A stretch of 37,485 bases of DNA from Actinomycetes bacterium (GTDB taxonomy: Bacteria > Actinomycetota > Acidimicrobiia > Acidimicrobiales > RAAP-2). Under the pieces are notes generated by a model. That model had not been told where the DNA came from, did no database searches, and saw nothing but the letters and a program-made list of their open reading frames with translations. The position numbers and the translations under genes are program-made. This document shows positions 1 through 9,285 of the stretch, piece after piece (position 1 is the first letter of the stretch; every line of letters starts with the position of its first letter). The stretch is from assembly GCA_021794995.1 (NCBI GenBank), contig JAJYPY010000009.1, forward strand, positions 1-37,485, in the 5' to 3' direction.

Positions 1-99
1 TCGGCCGTCTCGGTCGCCTCGGCCGTCTCGGTCGCCGAGCGAGGGGAGGCGCCCCGCGATGCGTCCGCCGCGGGCACGACGCCGGACGGCAGTGGATGA
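1..99 (+). CDS. C-terminal end of an unidentified upstream protein (partial)
   Basis: Frame 1 is open from the window edge to a TGA at 97-99 and encodes about 32 residues, ending TTPDGSG. The first 36 bases are two exact copies of an 18-bp unit, which encode SAVSVA twice. The TGA overlaps the ATG of the next gene as ATGA, which is strong evidence that this is a real translated tail in the same operon. The residues are low-complexity and identify no family. In related actinobacteria a glycosyltransferase often precedes the DUF5719 gene, but that is context only and cannot be tested here. Confidence 0.6.
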   Translation, partial: SAVSVASAVSVAERGEAPRDASAAGTTPDGSG

Positions 100-1583
100 G
101 CGCGCCCCGCAAGGATGATGCCGAAGCCGTGCACGTTGGGCTCGCGCGTCCCCCGCTCGCCGGAGGGCGGGCCAGGATCCCGGCTGTCGCCATGGTCGCC
201 GTCCTGCTCGCCGCGGGCGTCCTCGTCGCTCACGTTGCCTCACCGCGCCCTCCCAGGATCCGCCTTCAGCCGATTGCGCTCGCGTCGGAGGCGAGCCCCG
301 TCGGGTCGCAGTCGTCGAGCTGGTACTGCCCTGGGGCCCCGGGGCCCGGGGGCCCGACCGTGGGGATGCACCTGGACCTTGTGAACGCGGGCGCCCGGGA
401 CGTCCGCGCGACGATCGTCGTGGTGGACGCACGAGGCCGATCCGCCGTGTCGCGCGTGGTGGTCCCCGCGCACGCGCAGATCGGCGAGACACCGGGGCGG
501 CTCGTGTCCGGCGCGTGGGTGGCGGCGCGTGTGAACGTCGCCGGTGGCGGTGTGACGGCAAGCGAGCTCGTGGACGCAGGAGGCCGGCAGTCGGTCGCCC
601 CGTGCGCGTCCGAGCGGTCGGCGACGTGGTACTTCGCGAGCGGATCCACCGCTCAGGGAAGCTCGTTGCGGGTCGCGCTCTTCAATCCGTCAACCGATCT
701 TGCGGTCGTCGACCTGTCCTTCGTCACCACGTCAGGGATCACATCACCTCAGCCGTTCCAGGGTCTGGTGATCGATCCCGGTGCGGTGTTGGCAGTCACA
801 GTCGGCCGGTACGTCCAGCACAGGTCGGCGGTGGCGACCGTCGTGAGCGCGCGCTCGGGGACCGTGGTTGCCGGAGAGCTCCAGCTGTACGGACCGGGCG
901 GCGCGGCCGGAGTGGCGATTCGCCTCGGGTCCCCCGCACCGTCGCCCGTGTGGGACGTGCCGTGCGCAGAGGATGCCGTGGGCGGAACGTCGGAGCTCGC
1001 GGTCTTCAATCCGTCGTCGCAGACCGAGCAGGTGAAGGTCGACGTGCGGCTGGCATCGGGTCCGGTGGCGCCGTTCACCCAGGTCGTCGGTCCCCACTCC
1101 GTCTGGAATCTTGAGACCGGCGACGCGCTGCGGATCCCGGCCGGTGTGGTGTATGCGATGCGGGTGCGGACCACCGGCCCGGGCGTCGTGGTCGCCCGCA
1201 TCGGCGCAGGGACTCCGGGGAGCCAGACGTCGCAGTGGGCAGACGCGATCGTCGTCCCGAGCGTCGCGACGAGCACCTCCCTGCGCTGGGTGGTTCCCGC
1301 GGTCCGCCAGCCGCCCGGAGCCCAGCGCGCCCCGCTCTCGGTTGCCGTTGACAATCCGGGCCGCCGAGCGGTCCGGGTCACGCTGTCGTGGTTTTCGGCC
1401 CCAGGGGTCCGGCGAGTGCGTCACGTCCGCGTTGCCGGGGGATCGTTCAGCCAGCTCGACGGCGGCCCAGGACCGCTCGTGGTGGCCGCGGACGCCCCCG
1501 TCGCCGTGGTGGGCCAGTCCCCCCTGCCCGGGGCTGGAGGAGCGGGCGTGGGGCTAGGGGTGCCGGCGGTGGCTCAGGCCTGA
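96..1583 (+). CDS. DUF5719-like secreted or membrane-anchored protein
   Basis: This 495-residue protein has one hydrophobic segment near residues 29-50 (VAMVAVLLAAGVLVAHVA), which would act as a signal anchor or signal peptide. The rest is an exported beta-rich domain with recurring phrases such as ALFNPSTDLAVVDLSF and AVFNPSSQTEQVKVDV, spaced like repeated immunoglobulin-like modules. That layout matches the actinobacterial DUF5719 family, whose function is unknown. Cysteines at WYCPG, APCAS and VPCAED could form disulfides outside the cell. The start is the ATG overlapping the previous stop, so it is probably co-translated with the upstream gene. It converges on ftsH with about 20 bp between the two stops. 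The family call is from recognition, not from a search. Confidence 0.7.
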   Translation: MSAPRKDDAEAVHVGLARPPLAGGRARIPAVAMVAVLLAAGVLVAHVASPRPPRIRLQPIALASEASPVGSQSSSWYCPGAPGPGGPTVGMHLDLVNAGARDVRATIVVVDARGRSAVSRVVVPAHAQIGETPGRLVSGAWVAARVNVAGGGVTASELVDAGGRQSVAPCASERSATWYFASGSTAQGSSLRVALFNPSTDLAVVDLSFVTTSGITSPQPFQGLVIDPGAVLAVTVGRYVQHRSAVATVVSARSGTVVAGELQLYGPGGAAGVAIRLGSPAPSPVWDVPCAEDAVGGTSELAVFNPSSQTEQVKVDVRLASGPVAPFTQVVGPHSVWNLETGDALRIPAGVVYAMRVRTTGPGVVVARIGAGTPGSQTSQWADAIVVPSVATSTSLRWVVPAVRQPPGAQRAPLSVAVDNPGRRAVRVTLSWFSAPGVRRVRHVRVAGGSFSQLDGGPGPLVVAADAPVAVVGQSPLPGAGGAGVGLGVPAVAQA

Positions 1584-1602
1584 CCGCCCGCGCACGACCC
1601 CG

Positions 1603-3894
1603 TCAGCGATCTCCCGGTTCGCTCCGAGGGCCGGCGCCCGGGGACGCCGAGGGGCCGTCGGCGCGATCGGATGGACTCGGGAGCGGTGGTTCCGTCGAGG
1701 GATCGGTGCCCCGGTCGGGTTCGGCGGGTGGCCGGGGAGTGGGATCGGCGTGCGCCAGGGGCTCTCCCGGAGGGGACGGCCACTGTGGTGGCGGGCCACC
1801 CTGGGCCGCGGTGGCGTCCGGCTGCCAGCCGGGATGCTGCGGCCACGGCGGGGGCCATGCGCCGGCGGGGGGCTGCGGCGCACCGGCCACGCGCGCAGGC
1901 TCCGCGTAGCGTGCTCCAGCGGACGGGTCCACGGAGGGTCCCGAGCCGGCGGCCAGTTCTGCAGGGTCGTGGCCGTTGGCGCCATGGCTCCGGCCGTTCC
2001 CGTTGAACTGGATCGTCCTGGCCTTCGCTCCATTGGTGTGGACCGGGCCGCCGTTCGCTTCGTCAACGAGGCGGCCGACCTCTTCTCCTGGAATGCTCTC
2101 TTCCTCGAGAAGTGCGTGTGCGACGGCGTCGAGGCCGGAGCGGTGCCGGGTGAGGAGCTCCATCGCCCGCTCCTCTTGCGTGCGCAGGATCCGCTCCACC
2201 TCGTCGTCGATCACGCGGCTCGTGTCTTCGGAGTAGTCGCGGGTGTGCATGAGATCTTCTCCCAGGAACACCTGACCCTGGGAGCCCCACGCCATCGGGC
2301 CGATCTCCTCGCTCATGCCCCATTCCCGCACCATCTTGCGGGCGAGCTCGGTGTTTCCCACGAGGTCGTTCGCCGCCCCCGTCGACAGATCGCTGTAGAC
2401 GAGAAGCTCCGCGACTCGACCGCCCATGCGCACGCAGAGCGAGTCTTCGATGTGGGCACGCGGATGGATGTGACGCTCCTCGACGGGGAGCTGCATCGTC
2501 ACGCCGAGTGCCATACCGGTCGGAAGGATCGTCACCTTGTGCACCGGATCGGCGTGCTCGAGGACGTAGGCCAGCACCGCGTGGCCGCCCTCGTGGTACG
2601 CGACACGCTCCTTCTCCTCGTCGGAGAGCACGAGGCTCTCGCGGCGCTGCCCCATGAGCACTCGATCGCGCGACGACTCGAAGTCGGCCATTTCGATGGT
2701 AGGACTTCCGCGGCGCACTGCGTGGAGTGCCGCTTCGTTCACCAGGTTCGCCAGGTCCGCACCGCTCATGCCGGGGGTTCCCCGGGCGACCAGCTCGAGA
2801 TCTACGTCGGGCCCGATGCGCTTGCCACGGCAGTGCACCTGCAGGATCGGGAGGCGTTCGTCGAGGTCCGGGAGCGGCACCACGATCTGACGGTCGAAGC
2901 GTCCGGGCCGCAGGAGGGCGGGGTCCAAGATGTCCGGACGGTTCGTGGCGGCGATGATCACGACGCCCTCGGCAGGATCGAACCCGTCCATCTCGTTCAG
3001 CATCTGGTTCAGCGTCTGCTCGCGCTCGTCGTGACCACCGCCGAGACCAGCGCCGCGCTTGCGTCCGATCGAGTCGATCTCGTCGACGAAGATGATGGCC
3101 GGGGCCTGCTTGCGTGCGGTCTGGAACAGGTCGCGGACGCGACTCGCCCCGACGCCCACGAACATCTCCATGAAGTCCGACCCGCTCACCGAGAGGAACG
3201 GCACGCCGGCTTCTCCCGCCACGGCACGGGCGAGCAGGGTCTTGCCGGTCCCCGGCGGCCCGACCAGCAGGACGCCCTTGGGGATCTTGGCGCCGATATC
3301 GCGGAACCGCCCCGGAGTGCGCAGGAAATCGACCACCTCGCTGATCTCCTGCTTGACCCCGTTGTAGCCCGCCACGTCCTGGAAGGTCGTGGTCGGACGG
3401 TCACTGCTGAACAATCGGGCCTTGGATCGGCCGATCGACATGATTCCCGACATCTGCCCGCGGGCCTGTCGACTGATGAACACCATCAGCACGATGGCGA
3501 TCCCGAAGAAGAGGACGTAGGGGAGGAAGGTGCCCCACAGGTTGGTCGGGGGGTTCGAGTAGTCGACGGCCACGCCGTCCCTGCGCATGAGCTGGACTGT
3601 CGTCTGGCTCGCGGGATGCGGCCCGGTGACCGTGTAGGTCTGCCCGCTGGCGAGCTTGCCCGTGATGACGCCGGTTGTGTTGTCGATTGTGGCCGTCTTG
3701 ACGGCCTTGGCCTTCACGTCACTCAGGTAGCGGGAGTATGTCATCGCCTTTGCCGAGGTGTGCGGCAAGAGGCTGGGGATGACGAGAACCGCGAGGATGG
3801 CGAGGATGAGGATGCCCCAGATCCATCGCCAGCTCTGGTCCTGTCCTTGACCAGGGGAACGCGGCGGCATGCTGTCGGGCCGTTGCTGGCTCAC
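1603..3894 (-). CDS. ftsH: ATP-dependent zinc metalloprotease FtsH
   Basis: FtsH is a membrane-bound hexameric AAA+ protease that extracts and degrades membrane and regulatory proteins. The 763 residues show two transmembrane helices (about 22-44 and 123-141) flanking a small extracytoplasmic domain. The AAA+ module follows, with Walker A GPPGTGKT (212-219), Walker B IIFVDEID (267-274) and the second region of homology around [20 protein letters not shown]. The M41 zinc site is HEGGH (434-438), where HEAGH is more usual, and a likely third ligand lies in TGAANDLV. The enzyme core ends near residue 625. It is followed by a Pro/Gly/Ala-rich tail of over 100 residues that probably carries no catalytic function. 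The start is GTG at 3894; no strong ribosome binding site is seen. The gene is divergent from the CPBP gene. Confidence 0.95.
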   Translation of the reverse strand: MSQQRPDSMPPRSPGQGQDQSWRWIWGILILAILAVLVIPSLLPHTSAKAMTYSRYLSDVKAKAVKTATIDNTTGVITGKLASGQTYTVTGPHPASQTTVQLMRRDGVAVDYSNPPTNLWGTFLPYVLFFGIAIVLMVFISRQARGQMSGIMSIGRSKARLFSSDRPTTTFQDVAGYNGVKQEISEVVDFLRTPGRFRDIGAKIPKGVLLVGPPGTGKTLLARAVAGEAGVPFLSVSGSDFMEMFVGVGASRVRDLFQTARKQAPAIIFVDEIDSIGRKRGAGLGGGHDEREQTLNQMLNEMDGFDPAEGVVIIAATNRPDILDPALLRPGRFDRQIVVPLPDLDERLPILQVHCRGKRIGPDVDLELVARGTPGMSGADLANLVNEAALHAVRRGSPTIEMADFESSRDRVLMGQRRESLVLSDEEKERVAYHEGGHAVLAYVLEHADPVHKVTILPTGMALGVTMQLPVEERHIHPRAHIEDSLCVRMGGRVAELLVYSDLSTGAANDLVGNTELARKMVREWGMSEEIGPMAWGSQGQVFLGEDLMHTRDYSEDTSRVIDDEVERILRTQEERAMELLTRHRSGLDAVAHALLEEESIPGEEVGRLVDEANGGPVHTNGAKARTIQFNGNGRSHGANGHDPAELAAGSGPSVDPSAGARYAEPARVAGAPQPPAGAWPPPWPQHPGWQPDATAAQGGPPPQWPSPPGEPLAHADPTPRPPAEPDRGTDPSTEPPLPSPSDRADGPSASPGAGPRSEPGDR

Positions 3895-4029
3895 CGGGCC
3901 ATGCTATGCGGCACGTGTGGCGAGCGGTGACCGGGGGATGCACGACCGGTGCGCCGCGCCGCCGGCGCGCCGCCGTCGCCGGGCGGCGCTGCCCGAGGTC
4001 GCCACGGCCCGGACCGAGGATATCGTGAC

Positions 4030-5034
4030 GTGGTGGCCCGCCCCGGCGAGACCGAGCACGGCTCGGCGGAGCCGAGCGGGGATCCCCGCCCGGCTGCGGG
4101 TGCCCCCCCCGCTCCGGCGCTGCCACCGTGGCCACCGCCTCCCGCACCGCCCCAGGCCCCATGGCTGAACCCACCCCGTGACGCATCGCCCCATGCGTCT
4201 GCATCGGCGTCTGGATGGTCCGGCTCCGAGCTCCCCGAGATCCAGCGGGGCGAGCTCGAGCCCGCGCGGGTCCCTCCGGCGTCGAGGCATGCAGCCGCCT
4301 TCTGGCTCCTCATGGGCCTCGTGGGGTTCGCCATCGGGCAACTCGTCGGGACGGTCTTCGTGGCGATCGCCGCCGCAGCGGCGGGCGAGAGCGGCGAGGT
4401 GTCCCGGTTCGCCACGATGTCCGCGCCACCAGAGTGGTATGTCGGAACGTCGCTCGTGGGCCTGTGGGTCGGCTTCTTCGTCGGGCCGTGGATCGCCAGC
4501 AAGGCATGGGGGACCGGCCGATTCTTGAAGGACCTCGGGGTGCGGTTCCGTCCCGTCGACCTCGTGGGCATCCTCATCGGCTTGGGTTCACAGATCCTGA
4601 TCGACGCGCTCTACGCGCCGTTCATCACCCATCTGAAGAACTTCACAGCACCGACGCACAAGCTCGTCGGGGCGTCGCACGGATGGGGCTTCATCGTGAT
4701 CGCCCTGCTCACGGTGTGTGGCGCACCGTTCTTCGAGGAGGTGCTCTTTCGCGGGCTCGCCTTCAAGGCGCTCGCCCGGCTCTTCACGCCCTTGAGGGCG
4801 GGTGCGTCGCGCCGACGAGCGGTGGGCATCACCGCAGCGGTGGTCGTCGACGGGCTGGTGTTCGGGCTCGCCCACTGGGAGCTCTACCAATTCGCAGGGC
4901 TGGCCGCGTTCGGCATGGTGCTCGCGTTCGTCAGCTACAAGACCGGCCGGCTCGGCATGAACATGGTTGCGCACGCCACGTTCAACCTCGTGGCGGTCCT
5001 CGCACTCGCCAGCACGTCGGGCGGTGTCCACTGA
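4030..5034 (+). CDS. CPBP-family intramembrane metalloprotease (CAAX/Abi type)
   Basis: A predicted multi-pass membrane protease of the CPBP (Abi/Rce1-like) family. The three diagnostic motifs are present: FFEEVLFRGL (EExxxR glutamates), the FGLAHW histidine motif, and a C-terminal HATFN. The ORF track starts at GTG 3949, but I prefer GTG 4030, which has GAGGA about 9 bases upstream and gives 334 residues. The first 80-90 residues are an acidic/proline-rich cytoplasmic extension (PPWPPPPAPPQAP) before the first helix (FWLLMGLVGFAIGQLVG). Bacterial members act in bacteriocin immunity, prenyl-protein-like processing or unknown pathways, and the substrate cannot be told here. The next gene starts 29 bases downstream on the same strand, so the two are probably co-transcribed. 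Confidence 0.85.
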   Translation: MVARPGETEHGSAEPSGDPRPAAGAPPAPALPPWPPPPAPPQAPWLNPPRDASPHASASASGWSGSELPEIQRGELEPARVPPASRHAAAFWLLMGLVGFAIGQLVGTVFVAIAAAAAGESGEVSRFATMSAPPEWYVGTSLVGLWVGFFVGPWIASKAWGTGRFLKDLGVRFRPVDLVGILIGLGSQILIDALYAPFITHLKNFTAPTHKLVGASHGWGFIVIALLTVCGAPFFEEVLFRGLAFKALARLFTPLRAGASRRRAVGITAAVVVDGLVFGLAHWELYQFAGLAAFGMVLAFVSYKTGRLGMNMVAHATFNLVAVLALASTSGGVH

Positions 5035-5063
5035 GCGTTGACGCGGCGGGAAAGTAGGGAGCG

Positions 5064-7613
5064 GTGACCGTCCCGCCGACTCCATTTCGGGTCTCGTGGC
5101 CCGACGCTCCCGACGCCGGCCCCGACGACGCTCCCGACGCCGGCCACGAGGACGAGGCGGCTCCGATGCGACCGGGGGGGTCATGGCTCGCGCGACGCGC
5201 TCCCGCATGCGCCGCCGCGGTCGTGGTCGTCGGCGTGGTCGCGGTGGTCCTGTGGCAGTTGCATCTTCCACTGCTGCTCGCGGACACGAGCACGACGGGA
5301 GGGGACACCGGCGCGCATTTCATGATGCCGGCCTTCTTCAACACGCACCTCTTCCCACACCTCACCGGCTGGGATCCTGCGTGGTACGACGGCTATCCGG
5401 CCTATTCGCTCTACTTCGTGCTGCCCGATGTGCTCGTGGCACTCGCGGCGCACGTCATCTCTTACGACGTCGCCTTCAAGCTCGGTACGGTGCTCGGTTC
5501 CGTGCTGCTGCCCGTCTGCGCCTGGGCACTCGGACGGCTCTTCGGGCTGAGAGCGCCGGTACCGGCGGCCCTGGCTGCGGCCACGCTTCCGTTCCTGTTC
5601 GACTACACGTGGACCATCTACGGCGGGAATCTGTTCTCCACCTTGGCGGGGGAGTACTCCTACTCCCTGTCGGATGCGTTCCTGCTGGTCTTCCTCGGGT
5701 TGTTCGCCCGCGGGGTGCGGACCGGCCGGCACCGGGGGTGGGCCGCCGTCACGCTGGCGGCCTGCATCCTGGCGCACATCGTGCCCGGCGCGCTCGCGCT
5801 CACCGGTGCGCTGGTGCTGACCGTTGTCGAGCTCGCCCCGCGCTCGGTCCGGCTCACCGACGACATCGAGCCCATCGCGGCGAGCTCCGTGCCGCGCGAC
5901 GCCGCGTGGCGAGGCCCCGCGGGCCGCGGCCGGTGGCCCACGTTGTGGTGGGCGGCCTCCACCGTCGCCCTGGGCCTCCTGCTCTGCGCATGGTGGCTCG
6001 TGCCGTTCGGATTGCGCAGCGTCTACTCCACCTCGATGAACTACTCCAAGGTCACCACGTACGTGACCCTCCTCTTCCCGCGCGCAGACCTGTGGGCCCT
6101 GGCCCTCGCGGGGATCGCGGTGATCGTCGCCGTCGCGACGAGGAGCCGTTTCGGCCTCGTGGTCTCGGTCCTCGGGGGAGTGTCCGCTGTCGCCATGGTG
6201 ATCGATCCACTTCGAAGCCTCTACAACGTGCGCTTCCTTCCGTTGTGGTTCCTCTTCGTGTACCTCATGGCGGGGTGGGTCTTCGGGGTGGCCGTTGTCG
6301 CGGGCGTGCGCCGGGTCCGCCGCAGGCGCGTGACGCGGTGGGCCCTGCGGGCTGCAGCGGCGCGCCAGGTCCAAGATGCAGGGGCGGCCGCCGAGGTTCC
6401 CCTCGTGCCACCACGCGTTGCGCGCTGGACGCCGGGGGCCGTTGGCGGCGCGCTCGGAGCGCTCGTCGCCGCGCTGGTGGTCGTGGTGCCCCCGTTCGTC
6501 CCCGCGCTCGCGACGTCGCTCCCCAAGATCGGCGTTCGGCCAGGCGCCAACGAGGTGAGCGTGTGGGCGAGGTGGAACTATTCGGGATACGGGGCCAAGC
6601 CCGCCTATCCCGAGTACCACGGGCTGATGCGGCTCATGTCCTCCATCGGGCGCCAGCACGGGTGCGGGCGAGCAATGTGGGAGTACAACGCGAACGAGAA
6701 CCGGTTTGGCACGCCTGAGGCGCTGATGCTCCTGCCGTACTGGACGCATGGGTGCATCGACTCGATGGAAGGGCTCCTTTTCGAGTCGTCGGCCACGACG
6801 CCGTACCACTTCTTGAACCAGGCGGAGCTGTCCCAGGCTCCCTCCGAAGCGATGGTCGGGCTGCCGTACGGCCCGCTGACAGTGCCGCTCGGGGTCGAGC
6901 ATCTCCAGCTCCTGGGCGTGCGGTACTTCATGGCGGCGAGCCCTCAGGTCCAAGAGGAGGCGTCGGCCGACCCCACACTCCGGCTGCTCGCCACGAGCGG
7001 CCCATGGGCGTCGACATACGAGGGACAACGCCTCTCCACCACCTGGAAGGTCTACGAGGTCGCCCGCGCACAGCTCGTCACGCCGCTTGCCGACGAGCCG
7101 GCGGTGCTGTCGGGCGTCGGACCCGGGCAGACAACATGGCTCGGCCGGATCGGCTCAGGGAACGTGATGCGCGAGGGTCCGTCGCTGCGCTGGTACCTCG
7201 ATCCGCTGGCGTGGCACACCGAGCTGGTCTCCGGGGGGCCGCCGGCGTGGCCGCGGGTGCCCGCCAGACGTGCGACCGACGCACCTGCGGTGCCCGTCCA
7301 CCCGACGAGCGTCTCGCACGTGCGCGTCGGCACGAGCTCGGTCAGCTTTGACGTCGGCGCGGTCGGCCGGCCGGTGCTCGTCAAGATCTCCTATTTCCCC
7401 AACTGGCATGCAGCAGGCGCGCTCGGTCCGTGGCGGGCCACGCCGAACCTCATGGTGGTCGTCCCCACCCGGCACCACGTGTCGCTCACCTACGGGACGA
7501 CGTCGGTGACACGTGCGGGCGACGCCTTGTCGGCACTGGGCGCTCTCCTCCTCGTGGCGATGCTCATCGGCTGGATCGTCCGGCGTCGGCGAGAACCGGT
7601 GCGGATAGGCTGA
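5064..7613 (+). CDS. Large GT-C-like polytopic membrane protein
   Basis: This 849-residue protein has a cytoplasmic N-terminus rich in D, A and P. About ten or more hydrophobic helices follow, then a soluble extracytoplasmic domain from about residue 495 to 825 and a final helix (ALGALLLVAMLIGWIV). The first loop after helix 1 contains DTGAHFMMPAFF and then WDPAWYDGYPAYSLYF. An acidic first loop of this kind is typical of GT-C glycosyltransferases that use lipid-linked sugars. It resembles the actinobacterial membrane proteins labelled 6-pyruvoyl-tetrahydropterin synthase-related, a label that says nothing about function. It lies directly upstream of phosphomannomutase and isomerase genes, which suggests a role in envelope glycan assembly. 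The start is GTG with GTAGGGAG upstream. The enzymatic role is inferred. Confidence 0.7.
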   Translation: MTVPPTPFRVSWPDAPDAGPDDAPDAGHEDEAAPMRPGGSWLARRAPACAAAVVVVGVVAVVLWQLHLPLLLADTSTTGGDTGAHFMMPAFFNTHLFPHLTGWDPAWYDGYPAYSLYFVLPDVLVALAAHVISYDVAFKLGTVLGSVLLPVCAWALGRLFGLRAPVPAALAAATLPFLFDYTWTIYGGNLFSTLAGEYSYSLSDAFLLVFLGLFARGVRTGRHRGWAAVTLAACILAHIVPGALALTGALVLTVVELAPRSVRLTDDIEPIAASSVPRDAAWRGPAGRGRWPTLWWAASTVALGLLLCAWWLVPFGLRSVYSTSMNYSKVTTYVTLLFPRADLWALALAGIAVIVAVATRSRFGLVVSVLGGVSAVAMVIDPLRSLYNVRFLPLWFLFVYLMAGWVFGVAVVAGVRRVRRRRVTRWALRAAAARQVQDAGAAAEVPLVPPRVARWTPGAVGGALGALVAALVVVVPPFVPALATSLPKIGVRPGANEVSVWARWNYSGYGAKPAYPEYHGLMRLMSSIGRQHGCGRAMWEYNANENRFGTPEALMLLPYWTHGCIDSMEGLLFESSATTPYHFLNQAELSQAPSEAMVGLPYGPLTVPLGVEHLQLLGVRYFMAASPQVQEEASADPTLRLLATSGPWASTYEGQRLSTTWKVYEVARAQLVTPLADEPAVLSGVGPGQTTWLGRIGSGNVMREGPSLRWYLDPLAWHTELVSGGPPAWPRVPARRATDAPAVPVHPTSVSHVRVGTSSVSFDVGAVGRPVLVKISYFPNWHAAGALGPWRATPNLMVVVPTRHHVSLTYGTTSVTRAGDALSALGALLLVAMLIGWIVRRRREPVRIG

Positions 7614-7620
7614 CCGGCCC

Positions 7621-8979
7621 ATGGGCTCAACCGCGGACGTGTTCAAGGCCTACGACATCCGTGGGACGGTCCCCGACCAGATCGACGCCGAGATGTGCCG
7701 AGCGATCGGCGGCGCGATGGCCCGATTCGCAGGTGCACCCCGTCTCCTCGTCGCCTACGACATGCGCGCGTCGGGCGTCGAGCTCTCCACCGCCTTCGCT
7801 GAGGGAGCGCGTGCCCAGGGTGTCGCGGTGACCGATCTCGGCATGGTGTCAACGGACTGCGCATACTTCGCGTCGGGAAAGCTCGACGCCCCGGCGGCGA
7901 TGTTCACCGCCTCGCACAATCCCGCTGCCTACAACGGCGTCAAGCTCTGCCTCGCCGGCGCGCGCCCGATCGGCCGGGACTCGGGGCTCGCCGAGATCGA
8001 GGCCATGACGAACGAGCTCATGGCTGCGCCGCCGCCGAGCGGCCACCTCGCGCCCTACGATCGCTACGACATCCTCCAAGAGTTCGCGGACCACGTCCGC
8101 TCGTTCGTGGACACCACGACCCTGCGGCCACTCAAGGTGGTCGCGGACACCGCGAACGGCATGGGGGGGTTCGTCCTGCCGCTGGTGATGGAGGGGTTGC
8201 CGTTCGATGTCGAGATCCTGTACGGCGATCTGGACGGGACGTTCCCGAACCACCCTGCCGACCCCATCCAGCCCGAGAACCTGCGCGACCTCATGGACGC
8301 CGTCGTGGCTTCCGGGGCCGACATCGGCCTGGCGTTCGACGGAGATGCCGATCGCGTCTTCCTCGTCGACGAGCGCGCCGAGGCGGTCTCGGGCTCGCTC
8401 ACGACGGCGCTCGTTGCCGCCTCGATGCTCGACAAGCATCCCGGCTCCACCATCTTGTACAACTGCATCTGCTCGAAGGTCGTACCCGAGGTCATCGCCG
8501 AGCACGGGGGCACGGGCATCCGGACTCGGGTGGGACATTCGTATATCAAGCAGGTGATGGCCGAGACCGGTGCCGTGTTCGGCGGTGAGCACTCGGGCCA
8601 CTACTACTACCGCGACAACTACAGGGCGGATTCGGGCATCATCACGACGCTGCTCGTGCTCGAGCTCATGAGCGTCACCCGCCAGCCACTCTCCGAGCTG
8701 TTGGGTTCGTTTCGGCGCTACGCGGCTTCAGGAGAGATCAATACCGAAGTGCCGGACCCCGCGGCAGCGGTGGAGGAGGTCGCAGCCGTCGAAGCGCGGC
8801 GGGGAAGCATCCTCGATCGCCTCGACGGGCTCACCGTGGACCACGGCGACTGGTGGTACAACCTGAGGCCGTCGAACACCGAACCGCTGCTGCGGCTGAA
8901 CGTGGAAGCCCCCGATCAGGCATCGTGCGAACACCATGTACGCGAGGTGCTCGCGCTCGTTCATGAGGCCGGACACTGA
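7621..8979 (+). CDS. manB: Phosphomannomutase / phosphoglucomutase
   Basis: This alpha-D-phosphohexomutase interconverts hexose 6-phosphate and 1-phosphate and so feeds GDP-mannose or UDP-glucose synthesis. The 452 residues show all four family landmarks. These are the phosphoserine loop TASHNP (96-101, Ser98), the metal loop DGDADR (240-245), the sugar-binding loop GEHSGHYYY (about 322-330) and the phosphate-binding loop RPSNTEPLLR near 419-428. Its length is normal for the family. The ATG starts 7 bases after the previous stop, and the Trm112-like gene follows at 24 bases, so this looks like one operon. Whether mannose or glucose is preferred cannot be settled from the sequence. The neighbouring Pgi/Pmi suggests use for mannose donors. 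Confidence 0.93.
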   Translation: MGSTADVFKAYDIRGTVPDQIDAEMCRAIGGAMARFAGAPRLLVAYDMRASGVELSTAFAEGARAQGVAVTDLGMVSTDCAYFASGKLDAPAAMFTASHNPAAYNGVKLCLAGARPIGRDSGLAEIEAMTNELMAAPPPSGHLAPYDRYDILQEFADHVRSFVDTTTLRPLKVVADTANGMGGFVLPLVMEGLPFDVEILYGDLDGTFPNHPADPIQPENLRDLMDAVVASGADIGLAFDGDADRVFLVDERAEAVSGSLTTALVAASMLDKHPGSTILYNCICSKVVPEVIAEHGGTGIRTRVGHSYIKQVMAETGAVFGGEHSGHYYYRDNYRADSGIITTLLVLELMSVTRQPLSELLGSFRRYAASGEINTEVPDPAAAVEEVAAVEARRGSILDRLDGLTVDHGDWWYNLRPSNTEPLLRLNVEAPDQASCEHHVREVLALVHEAGH

Positions 8980-9003
8980 CCCCAAAGGACCCAGGAGGAG
9001 ACT

Positions 9004-9285
9004 GTGCCGCTCGACCAGCTGTTGATCGATGTCCTCGCCTGTCCCGTCGACAAGGGACCCTTGCTGTGGTTCGCCGACGAGAACCTCCTGTACAACCCGC
9101 GCCTTCGCAAGGGCTACGCCGTCCGTGACGACATCCCCGTGCTCTTGGTCGAGGAGTCGACCGACGTTCCCGACGCCGAGCACGAACGGCTGATGACCAA
9201 GGCCGCCGCCGGCGGTGTCCCGCAGACCGGTTCGGCGGGACGGCACGCGGACGGCGACACGGGCGCGCCAGGCACCGATACGTGA
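9004..9285 (+). CDS. Trm112-family small protein
   Basis: A 93-residue protein starting LDQLLIDVLACPVDKGPLLWF and continuing YAVRDDIPVLLVEEST, the typical shape of bacterial Trm112/YcaR-like proteins. The domain fills residues 1-62 and the remaining tail is disordered. Only one cysteine (in ACPVDKG) remains, so the zinc-ribbon of eukaryotic Trm112 is not intact. Trm112 proteins in other domains activate methyltransferases; the bacterial role is less clear. The GTG start has a strong AGGAGGAG ribosome binding site 5 bases upstream. The gene ends in a GTGA overlap with the isomerase gene, so the two are translationally linked. Confidence 0.85.
   Translation: MPLDQLLIDVLACPVDKGPLLWFADENLLYNPRLRKGYAVRDDIPVLLVEESTDVPDAEHERLMTKAAAGGVPQTGSAGRHADGDTGAPGTDT

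Noticed and set aside
1750-3930. 726-residue plus-strand ORF
   Set aside because: It is antisense to ftsH, whose domains are unmistakable; long antisense frames are common at this GC content.
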